Below are positions 1 to 11,507 of a DNA stretch of 64,000 nt, piece after piece. The stretch lies in the NCBI GenBank assembly GCA_021604865.1, contig BQJU01000015.1:62001-126000 (forward strand). The letters run 5' to 3'. Made by a program: the position numbers and the translations under genes. Position 1 is the first letter of the stretch, and the number at the start of each line of letters is the position of its first letter. The notes under the pieces are model-generated. The model saw only the letters and a list, made by a program, of their open reading frames with translations, did no database searches and had not been told where the DNA came from. This stretch comes from Saprospiraceae bacterium (GTDB taxonomy: Bacteria > Bacteroidota > Bacteroidia > Chitinophagales > Saprospiraceae).

Positions 1-1
1 T

Positions 2-2329
2 GCAGAAAACGATACCAGTGGGTGTGTTGCCTCCAGAGATACCGCTTTGATCTATGTAAGAAATCCCGAAGCTATTTTTGAGGCGCCGATTAATGGTTGT
101 AAGGGTGATGTATTTGAATTAAATGGGGCGGCCTCTGTAGATGTCAATGCCGATTGTTGGAAAGGGTATGAATGGTTTTTCACTAAAAATAGTCGCCCGA
201 TTACAACCCAGGATACGTCGGTAGTTGTACGTTTTGCAACTGCCGGACCGGATACCATCTCCTTAGTTGTTGAAGATATCAACGGGTGTAAAGATACGAC
301 CAGCCATATTATCAATATACATGGCGTTGATGCAACCTTCAATGCCAGCACAAATTATATCTGCCTGGAGGCAGAAAACCCGGTCGTTTTTACCGATTCT
401 ACACAGGCAGATACGACAATTGTCTCCTGGTTATGGCATTTTGGGGATGGAGGTACCTCAGCTTTACAAAATCCCTCCCACCTTTTTCAGGGCTCGGCTG
501 CATCCTATATAATCACCTTGGAGGCAACAGATATACTTGGTTGTAAGGGTGTTGTGCTGGATAGCATTTCGGTTTATGAGCCTGTTAGTCAGCTTGTTTC
601 TCTCCCCCAGATACCCAATGTGTGTCTGGGACAGGCCATTACTTTTTCAGCGACGGATTATACAGAGGCAGGATCTTTTCTGTTGTATGACTGGGATTTT
701 GGCAACGGTGCTCAATCCGATGAACAAACCAATGAGGTAGTATATGCAGGAGCAGGCACTTATCTGGTCCAACTCAATTATGAAGAAGCCAGTTCAGGTT
801 GCGGAGGTAGTTTGTCCCAATTGGTGAATATTCAGAATTACCCCATCGCTGACTTTAGCAGCAGTGTCGATAGTTTGCCCATTGTTTGTTATCCTGCCAA
901 TATTTTCTTTACTGATCAAAGTGAAAGCAGCAATAATTTATCTTACTTCTGGAATTTTGGGAATGGGCAAACGGGTTTCACAACCAATCCAGCAGCTTCA
1001 TTTGATAAAGGTACTTTTGAGGTACAGCTCATTGTATCCACTTCTTATGGTTGTCGGGATACCATTAGTAGAGAATTGACGCTGGTCGGACCTGAAGGGG
1101 ATTTTTCCATTGCTCCCGATAGAATTTGTGTCGGAGAAAGTGTCCTTTTAAGCCTGCAAGACACCGTAGATGTAAGCACCTACACTTGGAATTTTGGAGA
1201 TGGCCAACAGGAAGATAATGTGAATCCGGTAATGCATGCCTACAATTTTGTGCCCCCAAGCGGGCAAACAGTGATTACTTTGATTTTGGAGGGGACAAAC
1301 GGAGCCTGTACCTTTGCTGTAGAAAAACCAGTTGATATCATAGATGTCTCTGCTGACTTTCTCATCAATAATGGCCTCGATTCAGCATTCTGCATTGGCA
1401 ATTTACAATTTACCAATACGTCTACCGGCGCTAATGTATGGCAATGGGATTTTGATAACGGCAATAATTCCCAGGATCCCGATCCAGTTATCAATTTTGA
1501 ATCAGGAACTTATGACATCCAACTGGCTGTAGAAAACAGCACACTAGGCTGTCGTGACACTTTAATCAGGCAAATCACTCTATACGATAATCCTCCAATT
1601 GACATCCTGCCTGATACGCTTTGTTTTGGGGACACCATTCAGCTTCAACTGCAAACACTTCTTGAGGATGCAATTTATTTTTGGGAACCTTCTTCGCTTG
1701 TTACAGACAATACGGTAGCCGCCCCATTGGCATTTCCGGTTACCTCTACCGAGTTTTCCGTTTCAGTTACAGACGCCAATGGATGTAGCGGTACGGATAG
1801 TCAGGTCATTGATGTGATTAGGCCTTTTCCGGAAATCCCGTCCGATACAACGATTTGTAAAGGGGATACGCTTTTCATAAATCTACCTAACGATGACAAC
1901 TTTTATCAATTTGCCTGGACACCGGCCCCTCCACCATTTTCGCCCGAAGATGATCAGTTGTATCAATTGTTGGTCACCGATGTATTAGGTTGCCGGGAGG
2001 ATATCTTTGACCTGAATTTGGCAATTGTCACCGATTATTTTGAGATTCCCAATGTGTTTACCCCTAATGGAGATGATATCAACGATGTATTCAAAGTGTA
2101 TTCCGAAATCGATCAGGATCGGGAAGATCTGATGCAAATTCTCGATTTTAAGGTGTATAACCGCTGGGGTGGTGTTGTTTTTGAAGGCAGCGGCCCCAAT
2201 GCTGCCTGGGACGGAAGGTACAAGGGAGAACCAGCACCATCAGAGGTGTATATTTATGCTATTTCCATTTTCTTCCCGAAAAACGGGCGAAGTTTTCTGG
2301 AGACCGGAGATGTGACGTTGGTGCGTTAA
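2..2329 (+). CDS. PKD-repeat surface protein with T9SS type B sorting domain (5' partial)
   Basis: The reading frame is open from base 2, before any start codon, so the gene begins upstream of the window. The visible 776 residues are a string of PKD-like immunoglobulin folds, shown by the repeated core F-G-D/N-G (WLWHFGDGG, YDWDFGNGA, YFWNFGNGQ, YTWNFGDGQ, WQWDFDNGN), each followed about 60 residues later by a G-C-x-D-T strand. The last 90 residues (IPNVFTPNGDDINDVF, then VYNRWGGVVFEG and WDGRYKGEPAPSEVYIY) are the gliding-motility-type C-terminal domain used by the type IX secretion system (type B). This implies export and surface attachment or release. PKD arrays usually serve adhesion or carbohydrate/protein binding; the ligand cannot be told. 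It ends 6 bases from the convergent OmpA-like gene. Confidence 0.9.
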   Translation, partial: AENDTSGCVASRDTALIYVRNPEAIFEAPINGCKGDVFELNGAASVDVNADCWKGYEWFFTKNSRPITTQDTSVVVRFATAGPDTISLVVEDINGCKDTTSHIINIHGVDATFNASTNYICLEAENPVVFTDSTQADTTIVSWLWHFGDGGTSALQNPSHLFQGSAASYIITLEATDILGCKGVVLDSISVYEPVSQLVSLPQIPNVCLGQAITFSATDYTEAGSFLLYDWDFGNGAQSDEQTNEVVYAGAGTYLVQLNYEEASSGCGGSLSQLVNIQNYPIADFSSSVDSLPIVCYPANIFFTDQSESSNNLSYFWNFGNGQTGFTTNPAASFDKGTFEVQLIVSTSYGCRDTISRELTLVGPEGDFSIAPDRICVGESVLLSLQDTVDVSTYTWNFGDGQQEDNVNPVMHAYNFVPPSGQTVITLILEGTNGACTFAVEKPVDIIDVSADFLINNGLDSAFCIGNLQFTNTSTGANVWQWDFDNGNNSQDPDPVINFESGTYDIQLAVENSTLGCRDTLIRQITLYDNPPIDILPDTLCFGDTIQLQLQTLLEDAIYFWEPSSLVTDNTVAAPLAFPVTSTEFSVSVTDANGCSGTDSQVIDVIRPFPEIPSDTTICKGDTLFINLPNDDNFYQFAWTPAPPPFSPEDDQLYQLLVTDVLGCREDIFDLNLAIVTDYFEIPNVFTPNGDDINDVFKVYSEIDQDREDLMQILDFKVYNRWGGVVFEGSGPNAAWDGRYKGEPAPSEVYIYAISIFFPKNGRSFLETGDVTLVR

Positions 2330-2335
2330 AAGTGT

Positions 2336-3886
2336 TTACTCAATATACAGTTCAAACTCTACCCGGCGATTAAGGAACCGGCCCTGTGGTGTAGTATTGT
2401 CTGATACGGGAACTGATTCCCCATAACCCACATAGCTCATCCGGTTGGAGTTGATGCCCTTTGACATTAAATATTGGTAGCAGGAACGTGCCCTTTCTTC
2501 CGATAATATCTGATTGGTATTGCCATCACCTACATTATCTGTATGCCCGGAAATAACCAGTTTATATCCAGGGTATTGTCTCAGGACACTTATGATTTGG
2601 TTTAGCACACTGAAGGACTCCTGTTTCAAGGTAGCTCTACCTGTCTCAAATTGAACCGCCCGCATTGCCAATTCCAGAATATCTTTGGCCTCTTCCTCTA
2701 ATTCCGGACAGCCTTTATTGGTGGTTGGGCCCACCTCAGTCGGACAACTATCATCGGCATCCATCAATCCATCACCATCAGTATCCGGGCATCCTGTATA
2801 CGGGCCAGCTACATCGGGGCATCGGTCATCGGCATCAACAACACCATCACCATCCCGATCGGGGCAGCCCATAGTCTCTGGAATGCCGGCTAGGTTGGGG
2901 CATCTATCCACCTCATCAGGAATGCCATCACCATCGGTATCTTTTTCCGGACAACCGAGTCTCTCCAAAGTACCTTTCTCCTCTGGGCACTCGTCAAAAC
3001 GGTCGGCAATGCCATCACCATCGGAATCGGGACAACCATCCATTTCCAAAGTACCTTTATCATTAGGACAAAGGTCTACATTATCTGCCAGTCCGTCATT
3101 ATCAGTATCCGGACAACCTTTAAATTCCCCAGCTAAATCCGGGCAAGGATCATCACTATCTGTGATCCCATCGCCATCACGATCGGGGCAACCCAGCGTT
3201 GCTTGTCCCCCTGCTTCATCCGGGCATTTATCATTGATATCAGCAATGCCGTCGCCATCACGGTCCGGGCAACCATTGAGGTCAGCCGGGCCTGGTACAT
3301 CCGGGCATTTATCCTGACCATCGGCAATGCCATCTTTATCACTATCCACTTTCCAAAACCGGTGCATGAAGCCCAATCCTCCCTGCAAATTATTGCGGTT
3401 TTCAGTTTGGGAAATCCGGTATTCTCCTTGAAAATTGAGAAAAGAATTTTTGCCAACTTTGATATTCAAACCCATTCCAAGTGGGATCTGAATATTAGAG
3501 CCAGCGCCACTTTCAAAAGCGATGCCACCTCCACCAAAAATATAAGGAATAAACAAGGTGTTTTCCTTCATTTGGTATTGTAGCTGGAGTACAGCATCGA
3601 TGCTGACGATATTGCGGTTGTTCAGGTCTCCTTCTACATTTGCCACTCCTACCTTGAGCGGAATCCCCAAGTTGACAAACCGATTAAAACTACGTATATA
3701 TTCAATTTCTAATCCATTTGTAATATTCAGATTATCAATTGAATTCGGCGATCCATGATCAATAAACAGGAGTTTAGCCACAATGGCATCATACCCATTT
3801 AATATACTGGAAGGAGTCTTTTCCTGAGCATGTAGACTACAGCATAGCAACAAGGCTGGCAGGAATGTGTGTATCGTTTTCTTCAT
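2336..3886 (-). CDS. OmpA-family outer membrane protein with eight TSP3 calcium-binding repeats
   Basis: The start is set at MKKTIHTFLPALL, which gives a clean signal peptide ending at LHAQ; a longer in-frame start would place 18 residues before it. Residues about 25-180 look like a small outer-membrane beta-barrel. They are followed by eight thrombospondin type 3 repeats of the form D-x-D-x-D-G-x-x-D-x-x-D-x-C-P, which bind calcium in known proteins. The C-terminal 120 residues are an OmpA peptidoglycan-binding domain (VISGHTDNVG, then LSEERARSCYQYL, then NRRVEFEL). The expected role is anchoring the outer membrane to the cell wall through a calcium-stiffened stalk. The gene is convergent with the PKD protein. 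A TATGTTTG motif (3941-3934, minus strand) lies about 50 bases upstream. Confidence 0.9.
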   Translation of the reverse strand: MKKTIHTFLPALLLCCSLHAQEKTPSSILNGYDAIVAKLLFIDHGSPNSIDNLNITNGLEIEYIRSFNRFVNLGIPLKVGVANVEGDLNNRNIVSIDAVLQLQYQMKENTLFIPYIFGGGGIAFESGAGSNIQIPLGMGLNIKVGKNSFLNFQGEYRISQTENRNNLQGGLGFMHRFWKVDSDKDGIADGQDKCPDVPGPADLNGCPDRDGDGIADINDKCPDEAGGQATLGCPDRDGDGITDSDDPCPDLAGEFKGCPDTDNDGLADNVDLCPNDKGTLEMDGCPDSDGDGIADRFDECPEEKGTLERLGCPEKDTDGDGIPDEVDRCPNLAGIPETMGCPDRDGDGVVDADDRCPDVAGPYTGCPDTDGDGLMDADDSCPTEVGPTTNKGCPELEEEAKDILELAMRAVQFETGRATLKQESFSVLNQIISVLRQYPGYKLVISGHTDNVGDGNTNQILSEERARSCYQYLMSKGINSNRMSYVGYGESVPVSDNTTPQGRFLNRRVEFELYIE

Positions 3887-4303
3887 TTGTATAAAGCTTT
3901 CATTAAGTATATGCGCAAGCCAATTTTGGTCTGCAAACATACTCTAACAGGGGAACTACGAACATTTTGGACGAACATTTTTTCAAATGTCACGGCAATT
4001 TATTCATTTTATTTTAAACCATAAGAATCTGATTATTATATTGCCTCATGAAAGTTGTCTATTTATCCACCCTCATTTGCCTGGGTGTTTAATAAATGAG
4101 TAATAAGTCTACCCTTACGCCACTTTCCGGACTTTTTACTTACGAGTATGTTGGGAGGCCAAACTTTGGGCTACAAAACATCACTTTTTGCTATAAAAGC
4201 TGACCTCCAAACAAACGATTAACGGTTCTAGACAACTACTTTGTTCTACCTCTTTACAACTGTATCTATCTTCTTCATTTATTTAAAATAAAATTTGCCC
4301 TTT
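3887..4303. other. Intergenic region between divergent ompA-like and S8 protease genes
   Basis: No credible gene is present in this 417-base stretch. It holds the likely promoter of the OmpA-like gene (TATGTTTG on the minus strand at 3941-3934) and one copy of the palindromic repeat family at 4144-4217. The rest is AT-rich with no pattern I recognise. Confidence 0.5.
4144..4217 (+). repeat. Palindromic repeat family A, copy 1
   Basis: The left end GAGTATGTTGGGAGGCC and the right end GACCTCCAAACAAAC form an imperfect terminal inverted repeat around a 40-base core that contains GGCTACAAAACATCACTTTT. The core and right end closely match the copy at 11384-11490, which has GGCTGCAAAGCATCACTTTT and GCCGACCTCCAAAC. 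Confidence 0.75.
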
Positions 4304-5839
4304 ATGAGACAGATTAGACACTTTATTGTATTGGTGGTAATGGGCCTGATGGTCCTTTCATGCAACAAGGATAGCTTTCAGGAAGCTGCCGTTTCCAAAC
4401 AAACCAATGATCCACAACCCCAAGCAGAAATTGATCAATTTGTATTGGATCAGTTGGAGGCCAATGGGGTCTTCAAATGGGAGATTGCCGATGACCACAT
4501 GATTTGGAGTGCCGGAATGCATAGTGACCAGGTGATGGCTATTGGTTACCAGCCTGCCGGAGAAACCAACCTAAAAGAAAAGATTCACGAAGTAGACCTT
4601 AAAACACAAGCTTGGACAGAAGCTCGGAAAAAGGTGATTGATTTCATTGTTGAAAGCTCACAATCCAATCATCCGGACGCACATTACAAAATTGATGATC
4701 TATTGTTTACCAGAAGTAATTTTCCGTTGCCCTTTTTCCACATCAAGGTTGTTGATGAAGGCCTGATTAGCGCTCTGCGCAAAATGCCTGAAGTCAGGTA
4801 TGTAGAACCCGCCAGCTACACAATGAATGAAGGCACAAACGACCGTAGCGATGCTGGCTGTGGCATTTCCCAGGATAACAGTATTCCATCAGCTGATTAT
4901 ACAACTGTAAGCCCCAATGCAAAGGTACCCTGGAATTTTTACCAGATGAATATTCCTCAAGCTTGGAATACCAGCAAGGGTCAGGGCATTAAAATCTGTA
5001 TTATTGATACAGGCACTTCTGCCAATCAAAGTAAACTTGGCAGCCAATTTAGCTCAGGTGAATCTACCGGAAGAAGTATTGAGCGGATTGGCACTTTTGT
5101 ACCAGGTATTTGGCCTTGGTCCAATGCTGATGGGCCCAACGACGATTGTGGTCATGGCACCCAAATGACAGGCTTGGCTACCGCACCCAAGACCTCCGCC
5201 GGGTCATCGGTAGGTGTAGCTTATAAGTCGAGCCTCTTGGCGATTCGGGGAACTGATGATGTTTGGCTTAACTGGTGGCGTGAAAAAGAAGGCGTGGCCG
5301 ATGGATTGTATATAGCTGGCAACCGCAGCGATGTTAAGATTATCAGTATGTCATTAGGAGATATTTTTTGGAGTAGCACTGTAGCCGATGGCGTCTATTA
5401 TGCTTACAATAAAGGCAAGATGGTTTTTGCCGCTGCTGGAACCTCTACCTGGTTTACTTCCTGGGTTGGGGTGACCTTTCCTGGCACTATGTCAGAAACC
5501 GTAACGATAACCGGTATCAAGGATGGCAGCTCGATGCAAAAGTGTAGTACCTGTCATTCGGGGAGTGCCGTTGACTTTGTTGCTGTGATGCAAAGAGCAA
5601 GTGATAATGAGCGTACCTCATTGACATTGTATCTAAATGGCAATACACCGGCTCGTGTTGGTGGTTCTTCAGCAGCTACAGCTACTACTGCGGGCATTGC
5701 AGCACTAGTTTGGGCGACTAACCCTGGACAAACAAGAGCACAAGTGCTGCAACGGATGAAAAATGCATCCAGCAATTACCCAAGTAGAAATAGCGAGTTT
5801 GGTTGGGGATTAATTGATGCGGCAGCTGCCGTGAATTAA
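4304..5839 (+). CDS. Subtilisin-like serine protease (peptidase S8), lipoprotein
   Basis: The ATG at 4304 gives the lipoprotein signal MRQIRHFIVLVVMGLMVLSC, with the lipobox cysteine at residue 20. A TTG three codons upstream is less likely. Residues about 40-180 form a propeptide-like region ending with the inhibitor-I9-like LRKMPEVRYVEPA. The S8 catalytic triad is visible as Asp235 in IIDTGTS, His284 in GHGTQMTGLA and Ser456 in GGSSAATATTAGIAAL. The expected role is extracytoplasmic protein degradation or maturation, with the enzyme tethered to a membrane. It has no T9SS tail, unlike the other proteases in the window. The mature domain ends close to the catalytic serine, so no accessory C-terminal domain is present. 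Confidence 0.92.
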   Translation: MRQIRHFIVLVVMGLMVLSCNKDSFQEAAVSKQTNDPQPQAEIDQFVLDQLEANGVFKWEIADDHMIWSAGMHSDQVMAIGYQPAGETNLKEKIHEVDLKTQAWTEARKKVIDFIVESSQSNHPDAHYKIDDLLFTRSNFPLPFFHIKVVDEGLISALRKMPEVRYVEPASYTMNEGTNDRSDAGCGISQDNSIPSADYTTVSPNAKVPWNFYQMNIPQAWNTSKGQGIKICIIDTGTSANQSKLGSQFSSGESTGRSIERIGTFVPGIWPWSNADGPNDDCGHGTQMTGLATAPKTSAGSSVGVAYKSSLLAIRGTDDVWLNWWREKEGVADGLYIAGNRSDVKIISMSLGDIFWSSTVADGVYYAYNKGKMVFAAAGTSTWFTSWVGVTFPGTMSETVTITGIKDGSSMQKCSTCHSGSAVDFVAVMQRASDNERTSLTLYLNGNTPARVGGSSAATATTAGIAALVWATNPGQTRAQVLQRMKNASSNYPSRNSEFGWGLIDAAAAVN

Positions 5840-5917
5840 TATGAAATGAGGAGGAGTGGGTGCTGGGATGTAAGCGCATCGTTTGGAGGTTTTTCCATCA
5901 CCCACTTTTCACTTTTC

Positions 5918-5958
5918 GAGCATGTTTGGAGGCCAACCATCTGGCTGCAAAGGATCAC
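5918..5958 (+). repeat. Palindromic repeat family A, copy 2 (left half only)
   Basis: GAGCATGTTTGGAGGCCAAC followed by GGCTGCAAAGGATCAC matches the left arm and part of the core of family A. The copy runs into the stop codon of the ftsE-like gene at 5955, so the right arm is missing. It shows the element sitting exactly at the 3' end of a gene. Confidence 0.65.
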
Positions 5959-6641
5959 ATCACAATATCTTCTTCATTGATCAGGCGCCCATTAATGCAG
6001 CGGATAATCCGGGCAGGAAAGTTTTCCAGGATGCGATAGTCATGGGTAGCAAAAAGTACGGCGGTATCGTTTTGTTGGGCCAATTGACGCATCAACAGGA
6101 GGATGTCGTCACTTGTTTCCGGGTCCAGGTTTCCAGTGGGTTCATCGGCGATGATCAGGGCGGGTTTATTGAGCAATGCCCTGGCGATGACGACTCTTTG
6201 TTGTTCCCCACCTGATATTTCATGGGGAAATTTCTTCCTTTTTTCGAGCAAGTCCACCTGTTCCAGTACTTCCACTATTCGTTTTTCTATAGCGTGTTTA
6301 TCCTGCCATCCGGTAGCTTTCAGCACAAAGAGCATATTTTCTTCAACAGAACGATCAGACAGGAGGTTGAAATCCTGAAATACAATACCGAGCTTACGGC
6401 GTAGCAATGGAATGGTTCTCCTATCTAGGTCGGTAAGCTGAAAACCGGCCACCTCCCCTTTACCTTCTGACAAGGGAAGCGCAGCGTATAGTGTTTTCAG
6501 CAAACTGGATTTCCCACTGCCTGTTTTGCCAATCAGGTAGGCAAATTCTCCTTTTGAAATCTTTAAATTAACCCCTTGCAGGATTTTCTTCCCCTTTTGT
6601 GAAACGTTGATGTTCTTCAGCTGAACAATGAGGTTATCCAT
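5955..6641 (-). CDS. ftsE: Cell-division-type ABC ATPase FtsE
   Basis: This is a 228-residue ABC ATPase with every motif present: Walker A GKTGSGKS (38-45), Q-loop Q89, signature SGGEQ (143-147), Walker B LIIADEP (162-168) and switch H200. Its length and the GNLDPETSDDILLLM stretch fit the FtsE group. FtsE pairs with the membrane protein FtsX and signals to peptidoglycan hydrolases during division. MDNLIVQLK is chosen as the start because the 25 residues before it look like untranslated sequence. No ftsX lies next to it, so the partner must be elsewhere, as is common in Bacteroidota. A LolD-type transporter ATPase is the main alternative. Confidence 0.8.
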   Translation of the reverse strand: MDNLIVQLKNINVSQKGKKILQGVNLKISKGEFAYLIGKTGSGKSSLLKTLYAALPLSEGKGEVAGFQLTDLDRRTIPLLRRKLGIVFQDFNLLSDRSVEENMLFVLKATGWQDKHAIEKRIVEVLEQVDLLEKRKKFPHEISGGEQQRVVIARALLNKPALIIADEPTGNLDPETSDDILLLMRQLAQQNDTAVLFATHDYRILENFPARIIRCINGRLINEEDIVM

Positions 6642-6806
6642 AGTTCTGATAAATTTATCCGCCAAAATAAATAAGTCTAAGACAAATCTCGTGTTTTTGA
6701 AGCTTTCGTAGCTCAAAAGTCTAAAAAAGAACCCAGTTGATCCAATTATTATTAATATGACACCATTTTGACTGAAGACAAGGGTGCAAAGACGGGTTTG
6801 AATACT

Positions 6807-6814
6807 TAACTTTG
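6807..6814 (+). promoter_or_regulatory. Putative promoter -7 element for the ccmE-ccmF cluster
   Basis: TAACTTTG matches the Bacteroidota -7 consensus TAnnTTTG and lies 26 bases before the ccmE start. I see no matching -33 TTTG at 19-21 bases spacing, so this is only half supported. Confidence 0.4.
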
Positions 6815-6840
6815 TTTTTCTATTAAAAAATCAAGGACCA

Positions 6841-7239
6841 ATGAAAAAAATACACATCATCGCTATCATCATGATCGCAGTAGCTATCGGTCTACTGACT
6901 ACTGCTGCAGAAGACATGAGTACCTATGCTACTTTTACTCAGGCAGCCAAAAGTGGTGAAAAGGTAAAGATTGCCGGCCAATTGTCGAAAGACAAGGAAA
7001 TGATTTACAACCCGGAGGTAGATCCCAACTACTTCAGCTTTTTCATCAAAGATGGAGAAGGCAATGAAAACAAAGTTGTACTGCTGGCTGAAAAGCCTCA
7101 GGACTTTGAATTGTCCGAGCAAATCGTATTGACTGGCTCCATGAAAGGAGATGAGTTTATTGCTACCGATATGTTGATGAAATGTCCTTCTAAATACAAG
7201 GACGAAGAGGTTTATATTAAGAGTAAACGAGAAGGATAG
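6841..7239 (+). CDS. ccmE: Cytochrome c maturation protein CcmE, cysteine (CXXXY) type
   Basis: The protein has 132 residues: an N-terminal membrane anchor (residues 4-22) and then a small OB-fold-like domain (KVKIAGQLSKDKEMIY, FFIKDGEG, VLTGSMKGDEFIATDMLMKC). CcmE is the periplasmic haem chaperone that receives haem and passes it to the CcmF lyase. In classic CcmE the haem is bound covalently by the histidine of an HxxxY motif. Here the equivalent place reads C115-P-S-K-Y119, the cysteine variant known from some sulfate reducers, archaea and other bacteria. The next gene is ccmF, which supports the call. The acidic Lys/Glu-rich tail is short. Confidence 0.8.
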   Translation: MKKIHIIAIIMIAVAIGLLTTAAEDMSTYATFTQAAKSGEKVKIAGQLSKDKEMIYNPEVDPNYFSFFIKDGEGNENKVVLLAEKPQDFELSEQIVLTGSMKGDEFIATDMLMKCPSKYKDEEVYIKSKREG

Positions 7240-7411
7240 GATTCATCCTTCAAAGACGAGATAGGAATATAGCAGCGGTAGTGGATGAGGTTAAAGAGGA
7301 GTCTGGTACAACAATTTTTCCATTTCATCCAATTCCCTATTCCAATGAAATTTACAGTGGACTAGCTATGTCCAAATGACCTACACGTAGATAAAATATA
7401 CAAAATCAATA

Positions 7412-10277
<2,866 letters not shown>

Positions 10278-10285
<8 letters not shown>

Positions 10286-11051
10286 ATCAGTAGTTGTGAT
10301 AGGCTCAGGTAATGTAGGGCACCACCTGGGTTTACATTTGGTCGATTCTGGGCTGGATGTACTCCAGGTTTATAGCCGCACCGAAGCTAAAGCACAACCC
10401 CTTGCCGGATTAATAAAAACAACCTATACTACGAACCTTGAGCAGATCAATCCAACTGCTGATCTTTATTTGTTAGCCGTAAGCGATAGTGCCATTGCTG
10501 AAGTTGCAAAGGCCTTAAGCTTTTCTTCAACCCTCTCTCCCCTAGTCGTTCATTGTTCAGGCGCTACACCACAAACGGTATTATCAGAACAATTTGAACG
10601 TTTTGGTGTGTTTTATCCCTTACAAACTTTCACGAAGGAGCGAGTAGTTGATTTTAAACAAATCCCGATTTGCATTGATGCCAATACTGTCGATGATTTG
10701 AAATTATTGGAACATCTTGCTATGCAAATGGGCTGTCCTGTTTATCCAATTAATGATGAACAGCGGGCAGTATTACACTTAGCTGCTGTTTTCGTCAACA
10801 ATTTTGCCAATCACCTTTTTCATATTGGGGAGCAGATATTGAGTAAGGATCAATTGCCCTTTGATTTATTACGCCCCTTGATACAGGAAACGGCCACTAA
10901 GGTCATGCAGGCTTCTCCGGCTGAGCGGCAGACGGGACCGGCTATTCGCGGGGATCAGGTAACGATTCAGCGACATTTGCAAGCATTGGAAACCTGGCCC
11001 ATTTATCGGGAAGTTTATGAATTATTTACCAAAAGTATCCAAAAATCCTAA
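10278..11051 (+). CDS. DUF2520 / Rossmann-like NAD(P)-binding protein
   Basis: A GTG start at 10278 overlaps the end of ccmF by 8 bases and begins directly with the Rossmann strand VFKSVVVIGSGNVGHHLG; the ATG-like extension upstream would encode only ccmF out-of-frame sequence. The N-terminal 120 residues are a dinucleotide-binding fold related to F420/NADP oxidoreductases and ketopantoate reductases (GSGNVG, then LAVSDSAI, then VVHCSGATP). The C-terminal half is helical (ERQTGPAIRGDQVTIQRHL) and matches the DUF2520 pattern. The substrate is not known. Its location between ccmF and the small gene at 11054 suggests it is simply cotranscribed rather than part of haem delivery. Confidence 0.85.
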
Positions 11052-11053
11052 TT

Positions 11054-11335
11054 ATGCGTATCGAAGGATATATCGAACATCCCAATATGAAAATAACGGT
11101 ATTCAAAATGGATACCCGCCTTTCGGTGAAATTTGAGACCGGCAATTATGAGCAGACCTATAAATTCCGGATGGGCGATCTGATCCAGTCTTTTCGAGAT
11201 ATTGAAAAATTGGTAGATTCGTCATTTATGGGAGGCGTATTGAAAGAATTTGAACGTATGAGCCGAATCAGCGGTATGGCGTTAGAACGGCATCTGCCAC
11301 GGAAGGGTGAAGAAGAGTTTCCCGATATTGTTTAA
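11054..11335 (+). CDS. Small conserved-looking protein of unknown function
   Basis: A 93-residue protein that starts two bases after the stop of the DUF2520 gene, so it is almost certainly translated from the same message. It has no signal peptide or membrane segment. Its composition is mixed, with a beta-strand-rich first half (MKITVFKMDTRLSVKFETG) and a helical second half (IQSFRDIEKLVDSSFMGGVLKEF). I do not recognise a family. Tight coupling and normal codon use argue that it is real. Confidence 0.7.
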   Translation: MRIEGYIEHPNMKITVFKMDTRLSVKFETGNYEQTYKFRMGDLIQSFRDIEKLVDSSFMGGVLKEFERMSRISGMALERHLPRKGEEEFPDIV

Positions 11336-11352
11336 GAGATGTTTGGTGGTCG
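11336..11352 (+). repeat. Partial arm of palindromic repeat family A
   Basis: AGATGTTTGGTGGTCG resembles the family A left arm and lies immediately after the stop of the 93-residue gene, 30 bases before the full copy at 11384. It is either a degenerate second copy or chance similarity. Confidence 0.35.
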
Positions 11353-11383
11353 AAGGCTCCTGGCAAAGAACCAGGCTAACTTA

Positions 11384-11490
11384 GTTCATGTTTGGAGACC
11401 AAACATACGCTTGCGCTGAAGCTTCAGAGTAGAAGCATTGGCTGCAAAGCATCACTTTTCGCTACAAAAGCCGACCTCCAAACGAGGCTC
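11384..11490 (+). repeat. Palindromic repeat family A, copy 3
   Basis: The left arm is GTTCATGTTTGGAGACC and the right arm GCCGACCTCCAAACGAGGC. Between them lie GCGCTGAAGCTTCAGAGTAG and GGCTGCAAAGCATCACTTTT, and the latter nearly matches copy 1. It fills the space between two convergent genes, so it may also act as a transcription-ending hairpin. Confidence 0.75.
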
Positions 11491-11507
11491 GTAAAACCTC
11501 CAAATTA

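Noticed and set aside
2685-3317. A 210-residue Ser/Pro-rich frame on the plus strand with repeats
   Set aside because: It lies wholly opposite the TSP3 region of the OmpA-like gene; its periodicity is the shadow of the eight calcium-binding repeats.
5955-6641. LolD or macrolide-exporter ATPase
   Set aside because: No permease is adjacent and the length and motif context suit FtsE better, though this is not fully excluded.
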